From Pseudomonadota bacterium (GTDB taxonomy: Bacteria > Pseudomonadota > Alphaproteobacteria > Rhizobiales > Hyphomicrobiaceae): a stretch of 5,409 nucleotides of DNA. Positions 1-5,409 of this stretch are shown one piece after another. Positions within the stretch are counted from its first letter, which is position 1, and every line of letters begins with the position of its first letter. Made by a program: the position numbers and the translations under genes. The DNA lies in NCBI GenBank assembly GCA_021813195.1, contig JAKALI010000334.1:1-5409 (forward strand), read 5' to 3'. The notes below the pieces were generated by a model. That model was not told the origin of the DNA. It ran no database searches and worked only from the letters and a program-made list of their open reading frames with translations.

Positions 1-739
1 TATTCGCAACCAGGATTGCGGCAGCCGAGCCGAGGGCGAATACGAACGTCGACATGCCGATATCGGCAAGAGCAATGTCGCGATGCACCCGCCAGCGCGA
101 AAATAACAGCGCCGCGAGAGCCAGCACGACCAATAGCGCGCTCAAAACATAGGGCAATGGCACAGTGAGGAGGGTCTGCGCCTTGTCGAGATCGATGAGC
201 CGCTGGCGTGCCAGAAGCGTGAGCGCACACGCGAAGGCCACGATGTTGAGCCCCGTGATCGGCCAGCGCAAAATCCAGTTCGCCAGGCGTACCAGTGCGC
301 CGATCGTGACCGTGAACCCGTTGCGGGTTTGCTCCAAAAAGCACTCCCCCAGAACTTGGGGCGCCTCGTAGAACAGCTTCAGGAGCGCCAACGAATTCGC
401 GATGGGGCTCGTCCCAATCCGCGACAGGTCCGCCCAGAAAAGTTCCATGACTGCGATCCGACGTCCGCCCGCCGAATGACCGCGGCGAACATAGGCGGGA
501 AACGTGCGGTCGGGACGCGCGCGCCCGCGATCGGGAAGATCGTAGACTTCGCTGTGATCCTCGAAGTTAGGCGCCTCGGCATGATTCTGGAGACGCTTAA
601 TCAGGTGCCCATTGATCCAGCCCGCTTCGCTCGGGCCGACGCCATGCACGACCACCACGCCGACGTGCTCATCGCGTACGGTATCGACACGTTCCGCGGC
701 TTTAGGACTAGCGCTGCCCTCAGAAACTTGCGCACTCAA
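1..739 (-). CDS. membrane protein with N-terminal hydrolase-like VVVVHGVG motif (3' end outside window)
   Basis: An open frame runs on the minus strand from a TTG at 739-737 to the left edge without a stop (246 codons seen). The N-terminus is polar. V28-V31 then H32-G33-V34-G35 looks like the first beta strand and oxyanion-loop start of an alpha/beta hydrolase. An acidic/aromatic stretch M98-E-L-F-W-A-D-L-S106 follows. Three hydrophobic segments come next, at about 161-177, 195-213 and 227-245, so this part is membrane-embedded. No GxSxG nucleophile elbow is seen; if one exists it lies beyond the window. There is no in-frame ATG before V28. An in-frame TGA lies at 775-773, so the start is TTG 739 (GAGG at 751-748, 8 nt upstream) or GTG 658. 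I do not recognise a named family; serine-hydrolase function is only an inference. It is transcribed divergently from the Anbu cluster. Confidence 0.72.
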   Translation of the reverse strand, partial: MSAQVSEGSASPKAAERVDTVRDEHVGVVVVHGVGPSEAGWINGHLIKRLQNHAEAPNFEDHSEVYDLPDRGRARPDRTFPAYVRRGHSAGGRRIAVMELFWADLSRIGTSPIANSLALLKLFYEAPQVLGECFLEQTRNGFTVTIGALVRLANWILRWPITGLNIVAFACALTLLARQRLIDLDKAQTLLTVPLPYVLSALLVVLALAALLFSRWRVHRDIALADIGMSTFVFALGSAAAILVAN

Positions 740-747
740 ACTTTTGG

Positions 748-751
748 CCTC
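748..751 (-). promoter_or_regulatory. Shine-Dalgarno for the minus-strand gene's TTG start
   Basis: On the minus strand GAGG lies 8 nt upstream of the TTG at 739-737. This is the best-placed purine-rich site in the only usable stretch between the in-frame TGA (775-773) and the hydrolase-like motif, so it favours TTG 739 over GTG 658 as the start. Confidence 0.4.
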
Positions 752-830
752 AGGTACGCGACCGCGATCATCTCAAACGCTGACCGGCCGAATTCAATCC
801 ATGGCTGAGCCTACCATGCCGCGATGTCAT

Positions 831-855
831 GTGGACGCCCTGGCGACCTGTCCAC
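831..855. repeat. inverted repeat GTGGAC-N13-GTCCAC
   Basis: A perfect 6-bp inverted repeat has arms at 831-836 and 850-855. The arm centres are 19 bp apart, close to two helical turns, which would suit a dimeric regulator binding in the divergent promoter region. It is not followed by a T-run in either direction, so it is unlikely to be a terminator. Six-bp repeats also occur by chance. Confidence 0.3.
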
Positions 856-932
856 GACACGTCACTTCGCGTCATGCCCAATTTTTCAGCAGACGGCGCA
901 CTCGGTCGTAGCAATCACACCGCGCGTTTCAT

Positions 933-962
933 CCAAGTCATTGCTTGGCCTATTTTTATTTG
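933..962. promoter_or_regulatory. CCAAG/CTTGG dyad beside an AT-rich tract
   Basis: Arms CCAAG (933-937) and CTTGG (944-948) flank a 6-nt centre and are followed by a T-rich stretch at 951-962, the most AT-rich spot in the intergenic region. It lies about 60-90 nt upstream of the ATP-grasp start, where a promoter or operator for the operon would be expected. The stem is only 5 bp and no plus-strand gene precedes it, so a rho-independent terminator reading is weak. Confidence 0.25.
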
Positions 963-1012
963 ATTGGCCCGGCTTTTGCCTTCCGATGAGGCAAACGCAA
1001 TCCCGGTGCCGA

Positions 1013-1017
1013 CGGAG
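1013..1017 (+). promoter_or_regulatory. Shine-Dalgarno that places the ATP-grasp start at GTG 1024
   Basis: CGGAG at 1013-1017 ends 6 nt before GTG 1024. The alternative TTG at 964 is preceded by a pyrimidine-rich tract with no ribosome-binding site. GTG 1006 has only a distant GAGG (988-991, 14 nt away). The protein from 1024 begins V-Q-A-F-D-E-M, which fits the usual beginning of this family. Confidence 0.6.
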
Positions 1018-1023
1018 CCCGAC

Positions 1024-2436
1024 GTGCAGGCCTTTGACGAGATGAACGGCTACGGCGGCCTCGTCCGCGAGCCTTACGCGGCGATCGCCGAGTGGCTGGG
1101 AACACAACGCATTGATGACCTGGCGGCCAAGCGTGATGAGGCTGAGGCCCTTTTTCGGCGCACCGGCATTACATTCGCCGTAGCTGGAAGCGAAGAGGCC
1201 ACCGAACGTCTCATTCCCTTCGATATCGTGCCGCGTATCCTGTCGGCTGCGGAATGGCGTCGCCTGGCGGCGGGCATCGAGCAGCGCGTGAAGGCTCTCA
1301 ATGCCTTCATCCATGACATCTATCACCGCCAGGAAATCCTCAAAGCCAAACGGATCCCAGAAGACTTGATCATCAACAATTCGGCCTTCACGCCGGAGAT
1401 GATCAGCGTCGATCCGCCGCTCGGTATCTACGCCCACATCATCGGTATCGACATCGTTCGAACTGGGGCCAACGAGTTTTACGTCTTGGAGGACAACACG
1501 CGCACGCCATCGGGCGTGTCCTACATGATGGAAAACCGGGAAACCATGATGCACATGTTTCCTGATCTCTTCGCGCGCAACCGTGTAGCGCCGATCGAGA
1601 CCTACCCGGATCACCTCTTGAAGACGCTCGAAGCTGTCGCACCGGCTTCCTGCGCCCGTGAACCGACGATCGCTCTTCTCACGCCGGGTCCCTTCAACAG
1701 CGCCTATTACGAACACACTTTCCTCGCTGACCAGATGGGCGTGGAACTTGTGGAGGGTCAGGATCTCGTCGTCCTCGACGGTGCCCTCTACATGAAGACC
1801 ACACTCGGCCCGCGCCGCATCGATGTGCTCTACCGCCGAATCGATGACGACTTTCTCGATCCTCTGGTCTTCAATCCCGCCTCGATGCTGGGGGTTGCGG
1901 GCCTCTTCGAGGTTTACCGCGCCGGCAACGTAACAATTGTCAATGCGCCGGGCACCGGCATCGCGGACGACAAAGCGGTCTACAGTTACATTCCCGAAAT
2001 CGTGCGCTTCTACACCGGCTCCTCGCCCATTCTGCAGAACGTACCCACGCATAACTGCCGCAACGCCAGCGAGCTGGCCTATGTTCTCGATAACCTGGAC
2101 AAGCTCGTCGTCAAGGAAGTCCACGGATCGGGCGGCTATGGCATGCTGATCGGGCCTGCAGCCTCCAAAGCCGAGATCGAAGCGTTCCGCGCCAAACTCA
2201 AGGCCAATCCCGCGAACTACATCGCCCAGCCGACACTTGCCTTATCGACCTGCCCGACGCTCGTGGAACAAGGTTTGGCGCCGCGCCACGTCGATCTGCG
2301 CCCCTTCGTTCTTATCTCCGACCAGATCCGTCTCGTACCGGGCGGACTCACCCGCGTCGCCCTCAAAAATGGCTCTCTCGTCGTGAATTCGAGCCAGGGC
2401 GGCGGCACGAAGGATACCTGGGTCATCGAAGATTGA
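1024..2436 (+). CDS. circularly permuted ATP-grasp protein (CPATPgrasp type 2) of the Anbu cluster
   Basis: A 470-residue protein from GTG 1024, which is normal length for the family. ATP-grasp enzymes activate a carboxylate as acyl-phosphate and join it to an amine or thiol; here the predicted reaction is amide or peptide bond formation, with unknown substrates. Family landmarks in order are F4-D-E-M near the N-terminus, E156-D-N-T-R-T-P-S-G-V165, G312-I-A-D-D-K317, K360-L-V-V-K-E-V-H-G-S-G-G-Y-G373 (lysines and glycine-rich loop expected to grip ATP), D424-L-R-P-F428, G440-G-L-T-R444 and the C-terminal N455-S-S-Q-G-G-G-T-K-D-T-W466. These are the signature blocks of the permuted ATP-grasp fold (DUF404/DUF407). 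No signal peptide or membrane segment is seen, so it is cytosolic. It is the first gene of the cluster, 31 nt before the alpha-E gene. Other possible starts are TTG 964, which gives 490 residues, and ATG 1042. Confidence 0.93.
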   Translation: MQAFDEMNGYGGLVREPYAAIAEWLGTQRIDDLAAKRDEAEALFRRTGITFAVAGSEEATERLIPFDIVPRILSAAEWRRLAAGIEQRVKALNAFIHDIYHRQEILKAKRIPEDLIINNSAFTPEMISVDPPLGIYAHIIGIDIVRTGANEFYVLEDNTRTPSGVSYMMENRETMMHMFPDLFARNRVAPIETYPDHLLKTLEAVAPASCAREPTIALLTPGPFNSAYYEHTFLADQMGVELVEGQDLVVLDGALYMKTTLGPRRIDVLYRRIDDDFLDPLVFNPASMLGVAGLFEVYRAGNVTIVNAPGTGIADDKAVYSYIPEIVRFYTGSSPILQNVPTHNCRNASELAYVLDNLDKLVVKEVHGSGGYGMLIGPAASKAEIEAFRAKLKANPANYIAQPTLALSTCPTLVEQGLAPRHVDLRPFVLISDQIRLVPGGLTRVALKNGSLVVNSSQGGGTKDTWVIED

Positions 2437-2467
2437 AGGCTCCGAAGACGAGGAGACAATCCCGCGC

Positions 2468-3415
2468 ATGCTTGGCCGCACTGCCCACGATCTATTCTGG
2501 CTTGCCCGCTACATGGAGCGTGCCGAGAACATGGCTCGACTGATCGAAGTCGGCTATCGCATTGCGCTCGTTCCCAGACAGGTCGCAGCAGATCACGACG
2601 AGTGGCGCTCGACACTCCAAAGCGCCGGCTGCGAGGCTGGCTATGCCGCGCGCTACGACAAGCTCACGACACGCGATGTCATCAATTTTCTTCTCTTTGA
2701 TGCCGACAACCCTTCGAGCGTGCGCTCCTGCCTTGCTACGGCCCGCCGCAATGCGCGCGCCCAGCGCACTGCGCTAACACGAGAGATGTGGGAAAGCCTC
2801 AACAGCGCGTGGCTCGAATTCCAAAAACTCGATCAGAAACACGTCACCTCTGACCGCCTGCCAGCACTTTTGGATTGGATCAAAGAGCAATCCGCTACGT
2901 ACCGTGGAGCACTGCTGAATACGATCTTGCGCAATGACACATTCTTTTTCAGCCAGATCGGCACGTTTCTGGAGCGCGCCGACAACACTGCTCGCATTCT
3001 CGATGTCAAGTATTACGTACTCCTGCCGCGTACCGAACTCATTGGCTCCAGTGTCGACACGCTCCAATGGGCCTCAATCTTACGCTCGGTCTCTGCCCAT
3101 CGCAGTTATCGCTGGGTCTACAAGGACAGTTACCGGCCCTGGAAAATCGCCGACTACCTGATCCTGAACCCGGCCATGCCGCGCTCGCTTGCTGCCTGCT
3201 ATATCGAACTCGATCAGGCCGTGGCGGGCCTGCAAACTGCCTACGGCGCTGATAGTCCCATGATCGAAAGCATTCCTACCACGCGCGCGCGTCTTCAAAA
3301 CAGCGACATTGATGAAATTTTCCAGTCTGGCCTGCACGAGTTCCTGGGCGACTTCATCGCCCGTAACAACGATGCCGGACGCGAAATCGCCAAAGCCTAC
3401 CACTTCAACGATTGA
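2468..3415 (+). CDS. alpha-E domain protein (DUF403), partner of the ATP-grasp protein
   Basis: A 315-residue, predominantly alpha-helical protein starting MLGRTAHDLFWLARYMERAEN, except that the final residue here is shown only to place the motif E17-R-A-E-N21. The alpha-E family is almost always encoded beside permuted ATP-grasp proteins and is thought to act with them; no catalytic activity has been firmly assigned. The protein shows an internal repeat: E17-R18-A19-E20-N21-x-A23-R24-L25-I26-E27-V28 recurs as E169-R170-A171-D172-N173-x-A175-R176-I177-L178-D179-V180, 152 residues later. This suggests two related helical halves that place conserved Glu/Arg/Asn residues around one site. The ATG at 2468 follows AGGAG (2451-2455) by 12 nt, a rather long spacing. 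No signal peptide is seen. The stop lies 11 nt before the transglutaminase gene, so translational coupling is likely. Confidence 0.93.
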   Translation: MLGRTAHDLFWLARYMERAENMARLIEVGYRIALVPRQVAADHDEWRSTLQSAGCEAGYAARYDKLTTRDVINFLLFDADNPSSVRSCLATARRNARAQRTALTREMWESLNSAWLEFQKLDQKHVTSDRLPALLDWIKEQSATYRGALLNTILRNDTFFFSQIGTFLERADNTARILDVKYYVLLPRTELIGSSVDTLQWASILRSVSAHRSYRWVYKDSYRPWKIADYLILNPAMPRSLAACYIELDQAVAGLQTAYGADSPMIESIPTTRARLQNSDIDEIFQSGLHEFLGDFIARNNDAGREIAKAYHFND

Positions 3416-3426
3416 CGGGACCGACG

Positions 3427-4239
3427 ATGCTGCTCGAGATCCGCCATGTCACCCGCTACCGCTACGCAGAGGTCGCGCGCTATGCGATCGAGACATTGAA
3501 ACTCACGCCTCCGCAATTCGACGGTCAGACTGTGCTTCAATGGAATATCTGCGCGCCGGGAATTGAGAGCGCCGCGAGCTTCACCGACTCATGCGGCAAT
3601 CACGTCCACCTCATCACCCTCGCAAAAGAGCACGACGAAATCACCATCGAAGCGCGCGGGATCGTTGAGACTCAAGACCGGATCGGAATTGTGTCAGGCC
3701 TCGCGGAGCCGACGCCCATTCGCGTTTATCTGCGTCGAACCCCAATTACGGCGCCCTCGCCCGCCATCCAAAAACTGGCAGAGACGTGCCGCTCGGGCTG
3801 CGCTCTCGACCAGCTGCATAAGCTAATGCGAACGGTTCGTGAGAGCGTCGCCTACGAGATTGGTGCAACCAAGCCGCACACCACCGCCGACGAGGCGCTG
3901 CAGGACGGTCGCGGCGTGTGCCAGGACTACGCCCACATTTTCATAGCAGCCGCGCGACATTTGGGTTTCCCGGCCCGTTACGTGAACGGCTACTTTTTTG
4001 CGGGCGGTCCGGAACCATCGGAAGCGCATCATGCCTGGGCGGAGACCTGGATTGAGGGCCTTGGCTGGGTGGGCTTTGATCCGGCCAATCTCATTTGCCC
4101 GACGGAGCGCTACGTTCGGCTGGCCGCTGGTTTCGATGCCCACTTCGCCGCCCCGATCCGTGGCACCCGCAAAGGCGGCTCTGACGAGACGCTTGACGTT
4201 CTGGTTGAAGTTGCGCAGCAAGAGGCGCAACAACAATAG
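3427..4239 (+). CDS. transglutaminase-like cysteine protease of the Anbu cluster
   Basis: A 270-residue protein with an N-terminal beta-rich bacterial transglutaminase domain (about residues 1-80, beginning M-L-L-E-I-R-H-V-T-R-Y-R-Y) and a transglutaminase/protease core at about 140-225. The catalytic triad can be read directly: C165 in G-R-G-V-C-Q-D-Y-A-H, H202 in A-H-H-A-W-A-E, and D218 in G-F-D-P-A-N. In this superfamily the cysteine attacks an amide, so the protein could cleave peptides or isopeptides or transfer acyl groups; hydrolysis is the usual guess for bacterial members. No signal peptide is seen, so it should act in the cytosol on the product or target of the ATP-grasp/alpha-E pair. 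ATG 3427 has CGGGA (3416-3420) 6 nt upstream. A TTG at 3412 overlapping the previous stop is possible but has no good ribosome-binding site. Confidence 0.93.
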   Translation: MLLEIRHVTRYRYAEVARYAIETLKLTPPQFDGQTVLQWNICAPGIESAASFTDSCGNHVHLITLAKEHDEITIEARGIVETQDRIGIVSGLAEPTPIRVYLRRTPITAPSPAIQKLAETCRSGCALDQLHKLMRTVRESVAYEIGATKPHTTADEALQDGRGVCQDYAHIFIAAARHLGFPARYVNGYFFAGGPEPSEAHHAWAETWIEGLGWVGFDPANLICPTERYVRLAAGFDAHFAAPIRGTRKGGSDETLDVLVEVAQQEAQQQ

Positions 4240-4269
4240 ACGCGCCAACGAAGCTGGGCTGGAACGAGC

Positions 4270-5001
4270 ATGACCTATGGGGTAGCGCTGCGGGTTGACC
4301 GCGGCATCGTTTTTGCTGCCGATACCCGCACGAATGCGGGCGTCGACAATATCTCCCAATATCGCAAACTGCATTACTGGCGCCGAACCGGCGAGCGTGT
4401 GCTGGTGCTGCTGACGTCCGGCAACCTGGCGGTAACACAGTCTGTCGTCAGTGTGCTGAACGAGCAACTGACAAAAGAGGACGACACCAGCGACACCCTC
4501 TTTACCGCAACATCCATGTACCGCGCTGCGCGCGTCGTTGGCCAAGCCGTGCGAGAAGTTCGCGACATCGACGGGCCCGCACTCGAGAGTTCCCGCAATG
4601 GCTTTGCCGCATCGTTCATTCTCGGCGGCCAGATCGGGGGGGAAGCACCCCGTCTCTTCCAGATCTACGCCGAAGGCAATTTCATCGAGGCGCTCGACGA
4701 TGCGCCATTCCTGCAGATTGGCGAGCACAAATATGGAAAGCCCATACTGGACCGCGTCGCACAGCCGCAAATGCGATTGGGTGAAGCAGCAAAATTGCTT
4801 CTGTTGTCATTCGATAGCACGATCCGCTCCAATCTTTCCGTGGGCATGCCGATCGACATTCTGATTTACGAGCGTGACAGTCTGGACGTGCGCCGCACGA
4901 GGCGGATCAATCAAGACGATCCCTATTTCCGCAATCTGTCTCAGTCATGGGCCACCGCCTTGCGGGATTCGTTTGCCCGCATCGACGAATTCCAAGTATG
5001 A
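4270..5001 (+). CDS. anbu: Anbu proteasome-like peptidase (ancestral beta-subunit family)
   Basis: A 243-residue proteasome-type protein of the Anbu family, relatives of HslV and the 20S beta subunits that assemble into higher-order rings. Residue 2 is threonine directly after the initiator Met, so simple Met removal would expose the N-terminal nucleophile with no propeptide. With Thr as residue 1, the next landmarks are Asp17 (D18, in A-A-D-T-R-T-N-A-G) and Lys32 (K33, in Y-R-K-L), matching the proteasome Thr1/Asp17/Lys33 set. Other family marks are T49-S-G-N-L-A54 and D182-S-T-I-R-S-N-L-S-V-G-M-P194. A charged C-terminal tail of about 35 residues is longer than in HslV. No signal peptide is seen. 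The start ATG has GGA 6 nt upstream, 30 nt after the transglutaminase gene. As I recall, purified Anbu proteins have formed open or lock-washer rings with little or no peptidase activity, so the substrate is unknown. Confidence 0.93.
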   Translation: MTYGVALRVDRGIVFAADTRTNAGVDNISQYRKLHYWRRTGERVLVLLTSGNLAVTQSVVSVLNEQLTKEDDTSDTLFTATSMYRAARVVGQAVREVRDIDGPALESSRNGFAASFILGGQIGGEAPRLFQIYAEGNFIEALDDAPFLQIGEHKYGKPILDRVAQPQMRLGEAAKLLLLSFDSTIRSNLSVGMPIDILIYERDSLDVRRTRRINQDDPYFRNLSQSWATALRDSFARIDEFQV

Positions 5002-5005
5002 GGCG

Positions 5006-5030
5006 ATGGTGAGGTGGCACGAGGCACCAT
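5006..5030 (+). promoter_or_regulatory. possible hairpin ATGGTG-N13-CACCAT over the prmB ribosome-binding site
   Basis: A perfect 6-bp inverted repeat has arms at 5006-5011 and 5025-5030. The GAGG (5021-5024) that would serve prmB lies in the loop, beside the downstream arm, and the prmB ATG follows 3 nt after the stem. Folding of the mRNA could therefore tune prmB translation. No T-run follows, so it is not a standard terminator. The match is short and may be chance. Confidence 0.25.
5021..5024 (+). promoter_or_regulatory. Shine-Dalgarno for prmB
   Basis: GAGG ends 9 nt before ATG 5034. An in-frame TGA at 5010-5012 excludes any further upstream start, so ATG 5034 is the first possible start. 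ATG codons at 4998, 5006 and 5029 are in other frames and stop within 12 codons. Confidence 0.5.
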
Positions 5031-5033
5031 GAC

Positions 5034-5409
5034 ATGGCGCATTCGGCAAGTGGCGAGCTTCTGACGATCCGCGATTGGCTGCGCTACGCGGTCAGCCGCT
5101 TTCGTGCGGCACATCTCGTCTACGGGCACGGCACCACACAAGCCGTCGATGAAGCCGCCTTCCTCATCCTGAGCGCGCTCCATCTGCCCTACGATCAACT
5201 CGAGCCCTGGCTCGACTGTCGCTTGACGAGTGAGGAGGCTCACCGCGTCAGAGAGCTAATTGAAGCCCGCATCACGACGCGCAAACCCGCACCCTATCTC
5301 GTTCATGAGGCCTACATTCGTGGACATCGCTTCTATGTGGATGAGCGCGTCATCGTTCCGCGGTCCTACATCGGCGAATTACTCTGCGGCGACATCAGCG
5401 CCTTCGCAC
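5034..5409 (+). CDS. prmB: ribosomal protein L3 N5-glutamine methyltransferase PrmB (3' end outside window)
   Basis: The first 125 residues of a PrmB-type methyltransferase are present. PrmB uses S-adenosylmethionine to methylate a glutamine of ribosomal protein L3 during large-subunit assembly in the cytosol. The visible part is the helical N-terminal substrate-binding domain and the beginning of the linker. It has the family signatures R17-Y-A-V-S-R-F23, Y30-G-H-G-T34, L64-T-S-E-E68, and the block G97-H-R-F-Y-V-D-E-R-V-I-V-P-R-S111 followed by I113-G-E-L-L117, which agree well with E. coli PrmB as I remember it and distinguish it from the release-factor methyltransferase PrmC. The SAM-binding and NPPY catalytic motifs would lie past the right edge. 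The gene lies 32 nt after Anbu in the same direction and may be co-transcribed. Confidence 0.9.
   Translation, partial: MAHSASGELLTIRDWLRYAVSRFRAAHLVYGHGTTQAVDEAAFLILSALHLPYDQLEPWLDCRLTSEEAHRVRELIEARITTRKPAPYLVHEAYIRGHRFYVDERVIVPRSYIGELLCGDISAFA

Larger units (their letters stand above)
740..1023. other. divergent intergenic region
   Basis: This stretch separates the minus-strand membrane-protein gene from the plus-strand ATP-grasp gene and must hold promoters for both. It contains an inverted repeat GTGGAC/GTCCAC (831-855), a smaller one CATGG/CCATG (800-818), a CGTCA direct repeat with 10-bp period (860-874), and a hairpin-like CCAAG/CTTGG (933-948) next to an AT-rich tract (951-962). No convincing sigma-70 -35/-10 pair could be read in either direction, and I see no conserved gene here. 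The open frames that cross it are overlaps of the flanking genes. Confidence 0.6.

Noticed and set aside
329..808. 159-codon plus-strand frame at the left end
   Set aside because: It is antisense to the minus-strand membrane-protein gene, has no recognisable domain, and extends past that gene into the intergenic region.
933..962. Rho-independent terminator reading of the CCAAG/CTTGG hairpin and T-rich tract
   Set aside because: The stem is only 5 bp, the T-run is interrupted, and there is no plus-strand gene upstream to terminate.
886..2124. 412-codon open frame on the minus strand
   Set aside because: It lies antisense to the ATP-grasp gene, whose plus-strand product carries all family signature blocks. 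The antisense frame is kept open by the codon bias of the real gene, and its translation resembles no family I know.
3412..3426. TTG start for the transglutaminase gene overlapping the alpha-E stop
   Set aside because: There is no ribosome-binding site at proper distance, while ATG 3427 has CGGGA 6 nt upstream and gives the normal family N-terminus.
3823..4770. 315-codon open frame on the minus strand
   Set aside because: It spans parts of both the transglutaminase and Anbu genes antisense; both plus-strand products have intact catalytic motifs. It is a shadow frame.
1024..5001. Glutathionylspermidine synthase, or classical HslV with HslU, as an identity for the cluster
   Set aside because: The ATP-grasp blocks are those of the permuted DUF404/407 type, no HslU ATPase is present, and the peptidase has the long charged tail and T-S-G-N-L-A block of Anbu rather than HslV.

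Overview
The window reads as a chromosomal segment from an alphaproteobacterium, probably of the order Hyphomicrobiales (Rhizobiales). The DNA is fairly G+C-rich, the coding is dense, and the encoded proteins closely match, as I remember them, the alphaproteobacterial versions of their families. Genus cannot be fixed from the sequence; this rests on recognition, not on a search.

Layout. Positions 1-739 hold a minus-strand gene that runs off the left edge. It encodes a protein with a hydrolase-like first strand (VVVVHGVG) followed by several membrane segments, and it begins with a non-ATG codon. Positions 740-1023 are a divergent intergenic region with inverted repeats and a local AT-rich tract; it should carry the promoters for both directions. 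From 1024 to 5001 four plus-strand genes lie head to tail with gaps of 31, 11 and 30 nt: a circularly permuted ATP-grasp protein, an alpha-E (DUF403) protein, a cytoplasmic transglutaminase-like cysteine protease, and an Anbu-type proteasome-like peptidase. After a further 32 nt comes prmB (ribosomal protein L3 glutamine methyltransferase), cut by the right edge.

How the genes fit together. The ATP-grasp / alpha-E / transglutaminase / Anbu set is a known conserved gene neighbourhood. Comparative genomics has proposed that it makes an amide-linked peptide or peptide tag (ATP-grasp ligase with alpha-E partner) which is then trimmed or degraded (transglutaminase-fold protease and Anbu). The substrate, the product and the physiological role remain unsettled, so this is the biologically most interesting part of the window. 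All catalytic residues I could look for are present in the transglutaminase-like protein (C165, H202, D218) and in Anbu (T2, D18, K33), so the system looks intact. None of the four proteins shows a signal peptide, so the pathway is most likely cytosolic.

I saw no tRNA, rRNA, CRISPR array, insertion sequence or phage feature.
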